From NCBI GenBank assembly GCA_913009895.1, contig CAJVXY010000021.1, positions 1-54,121 on the forward strand: a DNA stretch of 54,121 nucleotides, given 5' to 3'. Source of the stretch: an uncultured Acidiferrobacteraceae bacterium. GTDB lineage: Bacteria; Pseudomonadota; Gammaproteobacteria; Acidiferrobacterales; SZUA-150. A program made the position numbers and the translations under genes. Below the pieces are notes generated by a model. That model was not told the DNA's origin, ran no database searches, and saw nothing but the letters and a program-made list of their open reading frames with translations. The number at the start of each line of letters is the position of its first letter. Within the stretch, counting starts at the first letter, position 1. Positions 1 through 8,027 of the stretch are shown here, in pieces.

Positions 1-174
1 GGCATCGGCCAGGCCATTATTGCGATCCAGCATGCCCTGGACCTTAAAGATCAGGACCCCGAGGAAAACGGGCAGGAAAACCAGGCCCAATAAGGCCAAA
101 ATCACCACCTGGTGGTGGTGGAGGCTGGTATTGGCGCCTTTAAGAATGCCGCCTGGGACAAGAATGAGGTTCAT
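1..174 (-). CDS. M23-type peptidase, N-terminus only (partial)
   Basis: An open frame runs from the left edge to an ATG at 174 on the minus strand, giving 58 residues with no stop. It begins MNLILVPGG, then has a His-rich stretch and one hydrophobic segment (about residues 22-46) followed by a polar region, as at the start of membrane-anchored M23 endopeptidases of Gammaproteobacteria that lie between a DUF721 gene and secA. The divergent DUF721 gene next door supports this. The catalytic domain lies outside the window, so the assignment rests on N-terminal character and context. An alternative is another single-pass membrane protein. Confidence 0.6.
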   Translation of the reverse strand, partial: MNLILVPGGILKGANTSLHHHQVVILALLGLVFLPVFLGVLIFKVQGMLDRNNGLADA

Positions 175-261
175 GTTTAATTTACAATCCTTCGTAATAT
201 ATTAGCTGTTTAATTTAACTTTTCCATCTTTGGGCCGCTAAAAGGTGTTATTTTGGGGATA

Positions 262-732
262 ATGAGAAAAGCCAGTAAACTTAATCGATTCCTGCCAGCG
301 ACATTGCTCAAAAAAATGCGCGCCCATCAGACTGAAGCTGAACAATTGAGCGCTATCTGGCCGTCAATTGTCGGCAAAGAACTGGCGTCCCACAGTAGCC
401 CTGCAAGTTACCAGGACCAGAGACTTTCCGTGTTTGTGGAGAATGCAGTTTGGGCCAGCAAACTGCGCCACTGTTTACCTGATATCACAGCAAGATGTCG
501 CTCACATAAAAAATTAAAGCTGGAATGCTTAAAAATTATAAAAATTAAAATCGGCCTGCAAGCCTCCAGCAATGACGACACCAAAAATACCAGGCAAAGG
601 AAGTCGAAAATTCCCGAAACATCGGCCAAAATAATCCTCGAAAGCGCTAAAGATATTAAAGATGCGTCGTTACGTGCTTCGCTGGAAAGATTGGGCAGCG
701 CGCAAGGTTGTCACGAAAAAAATAATAAATGA
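262..732 (+). CDS. dciA: DciA-like DUF721 protein (replicative helicase loader family)
   Basis: A 156-residue protein if started at ATG 262 (a TTG at 253 is in frame but less likely). The DUF721 core lies at about residues 10-95, with the family pattern of an early basic helix, a WPSIVG-type motif near residue 36 and a hydrophobic strand (LSVFVENAVWASKL). The C-terminal third is basic, polar and probably disordered. DUF721 proteins of the DciA type assist the replicative helicase DnaB in bacteria without DnaC. It is divergent from the M23 peptidase, as next to secA in many Gammaproteobacteria. Its TGA overlaps the ATG of the following capA-like gene by 4 bases, suggesting translational coupling. 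Confidence 0.8.
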   Translation: MRKASKLNRFLPATLLKKMRAHQTEAEQLSAIWPSIVGKELASHSSPASYQDQRLSVFVENAVWASKLRHCLPDITARCRSHKKLKLECLKIIKIKIGLQASSNDDTKNTRQRKSKIPETSAKIILESAKDIKDASLRASLERLGSAQGCHEKNNK

Positions 733-1829
733 AGCAAACACACCGTAATATTTTCCTGTTACCCATACTAGGCGTTCTCTTGAGCTCATGCGCCAGTATA
801 CCTCTTGAGTATGACAAGCCAGAAACAGAAAATGGACAACAGGAAACTGTTCCTGCATCTGAAATTTTAACCATTACAGCCGTTGGTGACGTAATGCTCG
901 GTGGATCAGCAACACCTGAGCTAGAGAAATACGGTTATGACTATCCTTTTGAAAAAACAAAATACTTACTGCTGGAGTCAGACATTGTATTTGCAAACCT
1001 TGAAGGCCCTTTAACAACCCGCGGCAAGGAAATTATTGAAAAAAAATACAAGTTTCGTGCACAACCACAAAAAGTTGCGCCAGCGCTAAAAAAAGCAGGC
1101 ATAAATGTTGTCTCTTTGGCAAACAATCATACCCTGGATTATGGTGAACAGGGCCTGCTGGATACCATGGCCGCACTGGACGAAAACGGGATTGCTTATG
1201 CCGGCGCTGGCAAAAATAATATTCACGCAAGAGTGCCGGCTATTCTTGAGGTAAAAAATATCAAGATTGCATTACTTGCTTATTCACTAACCTTTCCGGA
1301 AGAATTCTGGGCGAAACATAATACTGCCGGTACTGCTTTTGGCCACCAGGTCCATGTGAAAGAGGATATAACCCGGGCCGGTAACCTGGCCGATGTTGTG
1401 ATTGTGTCATTTCATTGGGGCAGGGAAGCCACAACCGAGTTAAGACCCTATCAAATTACACTGGGACGTGCAGCAATAGATGCCGGGGCGAGTGTGGTGC
1501 TGGGCCACCACCCACACGTATTGCAAGCTGTTGAGCGGTATAAACAAGGCGTAATTTTATACAGCCTGGGTAATTACGTTTTTGGTTCCTATAGTAAAAA
1601 AGCGACACGTAGTGTCATTGCCCAACTCACCCTGAAGAATAAGCGACTAACGGCATTGCAGTTAATCCCCATAAACGTTAATAATGTTGAAGTAATATTT
1701 CAACCCACCATCCTGGATCTGGAACAGGCGAGCAGCGTAATACAGGAACTTAAAACACTATCGCGCCAGCGCGGCACAACAATTCAAAATAAAAACGGGG
1801 TTGCCGTGGTTTTACTAAATAATAATTAA
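729..1829 (+). CDS. CapA family metallophosphatase-like lipoprotein
   Basis: A 366-residue protein with a lipoprotein signal (lipobox LLSSC near residue 20). The body matches the CapA / PGA_cap fold, a calcineurin-like metallophosphatase: AVGDVMLGG at 51-59, ANLEGPL near 88, NNHTLDYG near 131, SFHWG near 227, GHHPHVLQ near 259 and SLGNYVFG near 278. These carry the Asp, Asn and His metal ligands. CapA was named for poly-gamma-glutamate synthesis, but lone copies like this, with no capB or capC nearby, have no established substrate. It overlaps dciA by 4 bases, an unusual partner, so coupling may be accidental. Membrane-anchored, exported location is inferred from the lipobox. Confidence 0.85.
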   Translation: MKQTHRNIFLLPILGVLLSSCASIPLEYDKPETENGQQETVPASEILTITAVGDVMLGGSATPELEKYGYDYPFEKTKYLLLESDIVFANLEGPLTTRGKEIIEKKYKFRAQPQKVAPALKKAGINVVSLANNHTLDYGEQGLLDTMAALDENGIAYAGAGKNNIHARVPAILEVKNIKIALLAYSLTFPEEFWAKHNTAGTAFGHQVHVKEDITRAGNLADVVIVSFHWGREATTELRPYQITLGRAAIDAGASVVLGHHPHVLQAVERYKQGVILYSLGNYVFGSYSKKATRSVIAQLTLKNKRLTALQLIPINVNNVEVIFQPTILDLEQASSVIQELKTLSRQRGTTIQNKNGVAVVLLNNN

Positions 1830-1893
1830 CCATAAAACAATATCCTGTATACTGTCCAAATGCTGCATCAGCCTTCGATTATAACCGACTTAC

Positions 1894-1918
1894 ATTAATT
1901 TAATTTAATTTAATTTTT
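1894..1918. repeat. TTTAA pentanucleotide tract upstream of lolC
   Basis: Four imperfect tandem units of a 5-base AT repeat lie 26-50 bases before the lolC start, within an almost pure A/T stretch. This could act as an UP element or be a slippage-prone tract. No clear -35/-10 pair was identified around it. Confidence 0.5.
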
Positions 1919-1943
1919 AATTATTTCATAAATAAGTAAAACC

Positions 1944-3191
1944 ATGATTCGCCCCCTGGAAATTTTTATCGGGTTACGCTACACCCGCTCAAAAAGAAAA
2001 AATCATTATATTTCTTTTATTTCGTTTACATCCATGGCGGGTATTATCCTGGGAATCACGGCCTTGATTACGGTTTTGTCTGTCATGAATGGCTTTGGCA
2101 AGGAGTTACGTGACCGTATCCTGGGGGTAGTGTCCCATGTCACGGTAACGGGTGTCGGTGATCGACTGGATGACTGGCAAGGTGTTAAAAAAGAAATCGC
2201 CAGCACCAAACATGTCATTGGTGCGGCACCTTTTATTGTCGGTCAGGGCATGCTGGCTAATGGCCAAAGAGTGGCCGGCATTGTTGTTCGTGGCGTGTTG
2301 CCTGAAGCTGAAATAGAAGTCTCGCAACTTGCCGGAAAAATGAAAGAGGGCAGACTTGCAGATTTAAAACCCGGAGAATTCAGTATCATTATTGGCTATG
2401 AGCTTTCATGGAAGCTTGCATTGCAAGTGGGTGATTCGGTGTCGCTGGTTATTCCCCAGGCATTGGTAACAGCTGCCGGCCTGGTGCCACGTTTCAGGCG
2501 ATTTAAAGTTGTTGGTATTTTCAAGATCGGTATGTACGAGTATGACAGTGGCCTGGCATTAATTCATATGGATGATGCCGCAAAATTATTTAACATTCAG
2601 GATCGGGTTTCCGGTTTGCGATTGAAACTTGATGACATGGACCTGGCGCCTTTTGTGGCAGCCAGTATTGAAGACAAAACAAGGGGTAAATACCTCACCC
2701 AGGACTGGACCCGGGAACATTCAAATTTTTTTCGGGCGCTGCGTATCGAAAAACGCATGATGTTGATTATTTTATTGCTGATAGTTGCTGTGGCTGCATT
2801 TAATATTGTCTCAACCCTGGTGATGGTGGTGACCGACAAACAAGCCGACATCGCTATACTGCGTACTCTTGGCATGAGCCCAAAAAGTGTTATGGGCATA
2901 TTTATTGTGCAGGGCACATTGATTGGCGTGATCGGTACAATACTGGGCGTCATCAGTGGTGTCGCCCTGGCACTGAACGTAGAAGAAGCCGTTAAATTTA
3001 TTGAGCAGTTGATGGGCATCACTTTTCTTGCTGCCGATATTTACTACATCACCGATCTTCCTTCGGATATCCACTGGCAAGATGTAATTTTCATCGCTGG
3101 TGCCTCACTTGTTATGGGAGTCGTAGCCACTATCTATCCTGCATGGCGCGCATCTAAAGTTCAGCCAGCCCAGGCCTTAAGGTATGAGTGA
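1944..3191 (+). CDS. lolC: LolC/LolE-type lipoprotein-releasing ABC permease
   Basis: 415 residues with the LolC/E architecture: a first transmembrane helix at about 24-48, a long periplasmic domain (about 50-270), then three C-terminal helices inside an FtsX domain (about 272-408) ending KVQPAQALRYE, the family's usual C-terminus. It extracts mature outer-membrane lipoproteins from the inner membrane together with the ATPase LolD, which starts 11 bases downstream. Only one permease is present; Pseudomonas and E. coli have separate LolC and LolE. A single homodimeric permease (often called LolF) occurs in some Gammaproteobacteria, so LolC versus LolF cannot be settled without the rest of the genome. 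Confidence 0.92.
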   Translation: MIRPLEIFIGLRYTRSKRKNHYISFISFTSMAGIILGITALITVLSVMNGFGKELRDRILGVVSHVTVTGVGDRLDDWQGVKKEIASTKHVIGAAPFIVGQGMLANGQRVAGIVVRGVLPEAEIEVSQLAGKMKEGRLADLKPGEFSIIIGYELSWKLALQVGDSVSLVIPQALVTAAGLVPRFRRFKVVGIFKIGMYEYDSGLALIHMDDAAKLFNIQDRVSGLRLKLDDMDLAPFVAASIEDKTRGKYLTQDWTREHSNFFRALRIEKRMMLIILLLIVAVAAFNIVSTLVMVVTDKQADIAILRTLGMSPKSVMGIFIVQGTLIGVIGTILGVISGVALALNVEEAVKFIEQLMGITFLAADIYYITDLPSDIHWQDVIFIAGASLVMGVVATIYPAWRASKVQPAQALRYE

Positions 3192-3202
3192 GGTAATAAT
3201 GC

Positions 3203-3883
3203 ATGGCTGAGGAAATTCTTCGCTGTACCGGCCTGACAAAAACTTTCGACGAAGGAAATTTTAGTCTTGAAGTATTAAAAGGCATTTACCTGCGCATTGT
3301 GAAGGGTGAGCGTGTTGCTATTGTTGGCGCATCGGGTAGCGGTAAAAGCACCTTACTGCATTTGTTGGGTGGCCTGGATCGGGCCACTTCGGGCCAGATA
3401 GAGCTGGATGGCCAGATTATAGATAAAATGGATGAAGCCAAACTCAGTATGTTGCGCAATCGATCACTGGGATTTGTTTACCAGTTTCATCATCTGCTGC
3501 CGGAGTTTTCGGCGCTGGATAATGTGGCCATGCCACTGTTCATCAGGAGGGAAGCCACCGAGTTTTGTTACGAGCAGGCAAATAATATCCTGGCCAGGGT
3601 AGGTATGACGGATCGCGCCAGCCACAAACCATCGGAGTTATCTGGTGGCGAACGACAACGAGTGGCAGTTGCCCGTGCCCTGGTAACGAAACCGTTGTGT
3701 GTACTGGCAGATGAGCCGACTGGCAATCTCGACAGAAAAACAGCAGATAATGTTTATGATTTAATGCTTGAGTTAAATAGGGAGCTGGCAACCAGTTTTA
3801 TTGTCGTCACTCATGACATGTCGCTGGCATCACAAATGGATCGTATTTTAAATCTTGAAGATGGCCGGCTTAAAGAAGCGTGA
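3203..3883 (+). CDS. lolD: Lipoprotein-releasing ABC transporter ATPase LolD
   Basis: 226 residues, the usual LolD length. Walker A GASGSGKST is at about 42-50, the signature LSGGERQRVAVARAL begins near 146 and Walker B VLADEPTG near 168, followed by the H-loop VVTHD. The segment FVYQFHHLLPEF before the signature is typical of LolD. It powers lipoprotein release through the permease encoded just upstream; ATG 3203 follows the lolC stop by 11 bases. The next gene lies on the opposite strand, so the lol unit ends here. Confidence 0.95.
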   Translation: MAEEILRCTGLTKTFDEGNFSLEVLKGIYLRIVKGERVAIVGASGSGKSTLLHLLGGLDRATSGQIELDGQIIDKMDEAKLSMLRNRSLGFVYQFHHLLPEFSALDNVAMPLFIRREATEFCYEQANNILARVGMTDRASHKPSELSGGERQRVAVARALVTKPLCVLADEPTGNLDRKTADNVYDLMLELNRELATSFIVVTHDMSLASQMDRILNLEDGRLKEA

Positions 3884-3937
3884 ATAAGCATATTACAACC
3901 TAACAATATGTCATGTCATAATATGGTCTGGCATATC

Positions 3938-4450
3938 TTATTTCCTGTTTTTTCTTTTTTCCCACTCCCTGACAACATGCCATCGCCATAATCCTCGAAT
4001 ACCCCAATAGCCGGCAAGAGAAGCTATTGTGCTAATGGCCAGGCTACCCAGTAAAAAAGGCTGCCAGTCGTGCGCTAATTCTGAAGCAAACCATTGCCAG
4101 CTCATTTCGAACATAAACGGGTTAGCCTGTTTTCCCAGGATCCAGGTACCCACATGGTAACTAAAATAGAATATTGGCGGTATGGTGATCGGGTTGCTGA
4201 TCCAGACCAGCACAATAGATATAATGATATTGGCGCGCAGGTAAATGGCTAAAGCTGCGGCTGGAATCATTTGAAACGGCATGGGGACAAACGTCATAAA
4301 CAGGCCAATGGCGAAAGCCACCGAAACTGATCGCCTGTTTAAATGCCATAAATTAGGATCATGCAGGGCGCTACCAAACATGCGCAGGTGTTTATGTTCG
4401 CGGATTGTCCCTGGATCCGGCAAAAAGCGTTTAATGAATTTCCTTGGCAT
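3938..4450 (-). CDS. DUF2062 membrane protein
   Basis: 170 residues with a Pro-rich, charged N-terminus and three or so hydrophobic segments (about 44-70, 75-105, 125-150). The motif around WISNPITIPPIFYFSY is characteristic of DUF2062 proteins. Function is unknown. A DUF2062 gene between the lol genes and comEC is also found in Pseudomonas, so the position is conserved. It is convergent with lolD and divergent from comEC. Confidence 0.85.
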   Translation of the reverse strand: MPRKFIKRFLPDPGTIREHKHLRMFGSALHDPNLWHLNRRSVSVAFAIGLFMTFVPMPFQMIPAAALAIYLRANIIISIVLVWISNPITIPPIFYFSYHVGTWILGKQANPFMFEMSWQWFASELAHDWQPFLLGSLAISTIASLAGYWGIRGLWRWHVVREWEKRKNRK

Positions 4451-4621
4451 GTAATCTGGTCGTGGTTCGAAAATGCCAGTATACTCGAAAAATTGTTTAT
4501 GATCATGGATGGTTATTTACAAGAAACAAAACCTGATTAAGCTAATCTCGATCCCCTTTTTAGCATTGCATGGAGGCAAGCCATTAAATCCCCGTCATTA
4601 TTCCCGTTAGTTTTTTGCTTT

Positions 4622-6910
4622 TTGGCTGGCACATTGATTGTCCAGTTTTTGCCAGTGCTGCCAGATCCCGTATTTGGTGTCGTTTTGATCCCGTTCCTGT
4701 ACTGGGCACGGTCAAATGCAATCGTGCTTTTAGCAGGCGTCGTATTAGCAGGTTTCTTCTGGAGTGTATTTCACGCCAACCTTATTCTTGCGCAACGATT
4801 GCCCTCGCAACTGGAAGGAAAAGACCTGGAGGTCGTGGGCAAGGTGATTGACTTGCCACACAAGGACTTGAGAAGAACAAAATTCAGGTTACAGGTCAGC
4901 CAGGCAAAACTGGATGGAGAAACGCTGGCCTGGCAAGGACTGGTACAGCTTAATAATTATAATTCTGGAGTTAACCTGCGTGCTGGCGAGACCTGGACGC
5001 TGACAATCCGCCTGAAACGACCACATGGTTTCCAGAACCCGGGCGGATTTGATTACGAGGCATGGTTGTTTCGCGAGCGCATCACCGGCACGGGTTACGT
5101 ACGGAAATATCCAGCCCCTGTTCGACTGGCAGAATCATCAACCAGCCTGGGCGCCGTGCGCGAAACTGTTGGTAACCAGATTCAAACAATACTAAATCAG
5201 AAAAAAAGCAGCGGTATCATTACTGCGCTGGTAAACGGTGACCGGAGTGGACTGACACCCGCACACTGGCAAGTCATGCGCCAGACCGGCACCAACCACC
5301 TGATGGCAATCTCGGGATTGCATATCGGCCTGATCGCAGGCCTGGTTTTTTTTCTGGTCAGGTGGTTATGGGCAATGCCTGGAACTACCGTTTTATGGTT
5401 ACCGGCACAACGTTTGGCTGCACTTGCCAGCATGTCGGCTGCAGGTGTTTATGCGGCACTGGCCGGCTTTTCAATCCCAACACAACGCGCCCTGGTTATG
5501 TTGCTTGTGGTGATGTTAATGGTTTGGTTTAAACATCGCATCCAGACAAACCAGGTGTTGCTTGGGGCACTGCTGGTTATTTTAGTGCTGGATCCCCTGG
5601 CAGTAATGGCGCCAGGTTTCTGGTTATCATTCTTTGCGGTCGGTATAATCGCTTATGTCTTGCAAGGACGGCAAAACCAACCGCGCTGGCAACAATTCAT
5701 TACTATTCAGATCGCAATCACAATCGGGCTTATGCCATTGTTGTTCGTATTTTTTCAACAGGCTTCCTTAATTTCTCCCATAACAAACGCCGCTGCCATT
5801 CCATTTTTTAGCTTCCTGGTCGTACCTGTTTCCTTGTTGGGCGTGGCACTACTCAATGCCGGCCTGGAAAGTTCAGGCGTGTTGCTAATCACGTTTGCTG
5901 AACAGGCTGTTTCATGGTTTTGGCCGGGCCTTGTTTACAGTGCAGATTTAATCCCGTCATCATGGGCTGCACTGGCGCCATCGGGGTGGACGTGGCTGCT
6001 GGCAATGGCGGGTGCGCTGGTATTACTGGCACCGCCGGCCTGGCCAGCCCGCTGGCTGGGCCTGGTTTTATGGTTACCGTTATTGACGGCTGTGCCAGAA
6101 AGACCAGAACAGGGCAAACTCTGGTTAACGCAGCTTGATGTGGGTCAGGGCCTGGCAACGGTTATCCAGACCCGGGGGCACACCCTCATTTACGATACTG
6201 GCCCCAAATACAGCGAACGATTTGATACCGGTCAGGCAGTGGTTATTCCTTTTTTGCAAAAGCAGGGAATTCAACGCGTTAATAAATTGATGATTAGCCA
6301 TGGTGATAATGACCATATCGGTGGTGCGTATTCGATAATAAAGGCAATAAAAATTGAATCAATCACAAGCGGTGAACCGAGTAAACCTGGAGGCGCTACT
6401 TTATGCCAGGCAGGCCAGTCCTGGAATTGGGACGGCGTTAATTTCCAGGTATTGCATCCCCATGAAGGTGGTGATTTTACTGGCGATAATAACGGTGCCT
6501 GTGTGCTCAAAATAACTGAAAAAAACGGCAGTATTTTACTGACCGGAGATATTGAAATAGAGGCAGAGGAATTACTGCTGCAATCACAGGGTAGTTTGCT
6601 CAAATCTGATGTTATTATCGTGCCCCACCACGGTAGCAAGACATCTTCCCATGATGCGTTTCTTGACCAGATCTCGCCCAGGCTGGCCATAATCAGCGCC
6701 GGTTACAGAAATCGATATCGCCATCCCAGTAAAAAAGTCGTCAGTCGCTACCAGGGAAAAGGGATCAGGCTATTCAATACGGCTAAAAGCGGGGCTATTA
6801 CAGTCTCATTTGGTAAAAACGGGCCCGTGGTGAGTCGTTATCGACAAAACTACCGGCGATTCTGGTTTGCCCAGACCGCTTCCAGCAAGGCGCGGCGTTT
6901 GATACATTAG
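4622..6910 (+). CDS. comEC: ComEC/Rec2 DNA-uptake channel
   Basis: 762 residues from TTG 4622. Order: short N-terminal helices, a soluble DUF4131/OB-like region (about 55-180), the polytopic Competence domain (about 195-490, with LMAISGLHIGLIAG near 226), and a C-terminal metallo-beta-lactamase-like domain with SHGDNDHIGGA at 559-569 and PHHGSK near 668. ComEC moves single-stranded transforming DNA across the inner membrane; the C-terminal domain is proposed to degrade the other strand. The start is uncertain: the frame stays open upstream to a TAA at 4538 without an ATG, and the first hydrophobic helix seems to begin before residue 1, so a non-ATG start further upstream is possible. Confidence 0.88.
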   Translation: MAGTLIVQFLPVLPDPVFGVVLIPFLYWARSNAIVLLAGVVLAGFFWSVFHANLILAQRLPSQLEGKDLEVVGKVIDLPHKDLRRTKFRLQVSQAKLDGETLAWQGLVQLNNYNSGVNLRAGETWTLTIRLKRPHGFQNPGGFDYEAWLFRERITGTGYVRKYPAPVRLAESSTSLGAVRETVGNQIQTILNQKKSSGIITALVNGDRSGLTPAHWQVMRQTGTNHLMAISGLHIGLIAGLVFFLVRWLWAMPGTTVLWLPAQRLAALASMSAAGVYAALAGFSIPTQRALVMLLVVMLMVWFKHRIQTNQVLLGALLVILVLDPLAVMAPGFWLSFFAVGIIAYVLQGRQNQPRWQQFITIQIAITIGLMPLLFVFFQQASLISPITNAAAIPFFSFLVVPVSLLGVALLNAGLESSGVLLITFAEQAVSWFWPGLVYSADLIPSSWAALAPSGWTWLLAMAGALVLLAPPAWPARWLGLVLWLPLLTAVPERPEQGKLWLTQLDVGQGLATVIQTRGHTLIYDTGPKYSERFDTGQAVVIPFLQKQGIQRVNKLMISHGDNDHIGGAYSIIKAIKIESITSGEPSKPGGATLCQAGQSWNWDGVNFQVLHPHEGGDFTGDNNGACVLKITEKNGSILLTGDIEIEAEELLLQSQGSLLKSDVIIVPHHGSKTSSHDAFLDQISPRLAIISAGYRNRYRHPSKKVVSRYQGKGIRLFNTAKSGAITVSFGKNGPVVSRYRQNYRRFWFAQTASSKARRLIH

Positions 6911-6948
6911 CCCTTCCCTGAAGTAATTATAAAAATTGGATAGTCTTC

Positions 6949-7563
6949 ATGTTTGAATTGGTAAAAACTGGTGGTTGGCTTATGTGGCCAATCATTCTTT
7001 GTTCTGTGATTGCCCTGGCAATCATCGGCGAACGTCTCTGGACCCTGCAACGAAAATATGTTGCTCCCGCAACCCTGGTTGAGCAAATTCAGCAATGGTT
7101 AAAGAGAAAAGAGCTGGACCAGGCACGTATTCAGCTATTGGCAGAGACCTCGCCCCTGGGAAGAATACTTGCATCAGGTCTGGCCAATCGAGATCAATCA
7201 CGGGAAATTGTCAAAGAAGTAATTGAAGACACAGGCAGGCATGTTGCCACCGAACTTGAGCGTTATTTGACAACACTGGGAACGGTGGCTGCCATTACGC
7301 CATTTCTCGGGTTATTGGGCACGGTGCTTGGTATGATCGAAATGTTTTCAGGCATAAGCACCCGTGGGGTCGGTGATCCGACAATCGTAGCGGGCGGTAT
7401 CGGCCAGGCATTAATCACAACTGCTGCAGGTATCGGTGTTGCCATACCTAGCGTCATCGCTTATCGATACTTCCGTGGCCAGGTAAGCAACCTGCTCATC
7501 GAAATGGAACAGGAAGCCATCAAGCTGGTAGAAATACTACATGGTAAAAATGGCCAGGCTTAA
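6949..7563 (+). CDS. exbB: ExbB/TolQ/MotA family proton-channel subunit
   Basis: 204 residues with the three-helix ExbB layout: helix 1 at about 10-30, a cytoplasmic stretch, then the paired helices at about 105-130 and 150-178 with conserved LGLLGTVLGMIE and GIGQALITTAAGIGVAIP. With ExbD it forms a proton-driven motor that usually energises TonB. An exbB-exbD pair beside lpxK and msbA is a recurrent arrangement in Gammaproteobacteria and contains no tonB, so a role in envelope or lipid A traffic rather than iron uptake is possible (inference). exbD starts 15 bases after the stop. Confidence 0.92.
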   Translation: MFELVKTGGWLMWPIILCSVIALAIIGERLWTLQRKYVAPATLVEQIQQWLKRKELDQARIQLLAETSPLGRILASGLANRDQSREIVKEVIEDTGRHVATELERYLTTLGTVAAITPFLGLLGTVLGMIEMFSGISTRGVGDPTIVAGGIGQALITTAAGIGVAIPSVIAYRYFRGQVSNLLIEMEQEAIKLVEILHGKNGQA

Positions 7564-7578
7564 TCAATTGTTAATGTT

Positions 7579-8001
7579 ATGAAATTTCGTACCACTGACA
7601 GTGAAGAGCCAGAACTAAACCTGGTGCCCCTGATTGATGTTCTGTTAATGACATTGATCTTCCTTATTGTCACAACGACATTTTCCAAAGAATCCCAGCT
7701 ACAAATAAAATTACCGGAGGCATCAACTGAAGCACAAGTTTCTGAATCGGCCTTGCGCGTTACAATTGATGCCAGTGGCCAGTATTTCATAAATGACAAG
7801 CAGCTTTTGCGTTCCACCCCGGATACCTTACGTAATGCGATGTACCAGGCGGCGGGTAAAAAAAAGAACCCGAATATCATTATTTATGCTGATTCAAAAA
7901 GCTCACACCAATCAGTTATTTTTGTCCTGGACGCTGCCCGCAGACTTGGGTTTAGCCGCCTGACCTTTGCTACCCAGCAACCAACGGCCAGTTCAAAATA
8001 A
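7579..8001 (+). CDS. exbD: ExbD/TolR family biopolymer transport protein
   Basis: 140 residues: a short cytoplasmic N-terminus, one transmembrane helix (about 14-37) and a periplasmic domain. The helix carries the essential acidic residue as PLIDVLLM, with Asp20 matching the proton-pathway Asp of ExbD/TolR. It pairs with ExbB encoded just upstream. The msbA ATG follows 26 bases after the stop, so all three are probably co-transcribed. Confidence 0.92.
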   Translation: MKFRTTDSEEPELNLVPLIDVLLMTLIFLIVTTTFSKESQLQIKLPEASTEAQVSESALRVTIDASGQYFINDKQLLRSTPDTLRNAMYQAAGKKKNPNIIIYADSKSSHQSVIFVLDAARRLGFSRLTFATQQPTASSK

Positions 8002-8027
8002 TTCTGCAACTTATTTTATATTCCCGA

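Noticed and set aside
20-205. Plus-strand 61-residue frame at the left edge
   Set aside because: Opposite-strand shadow of the M23 peptidase start; composition is Arg/Thr/Trp-rich and not protein-like.
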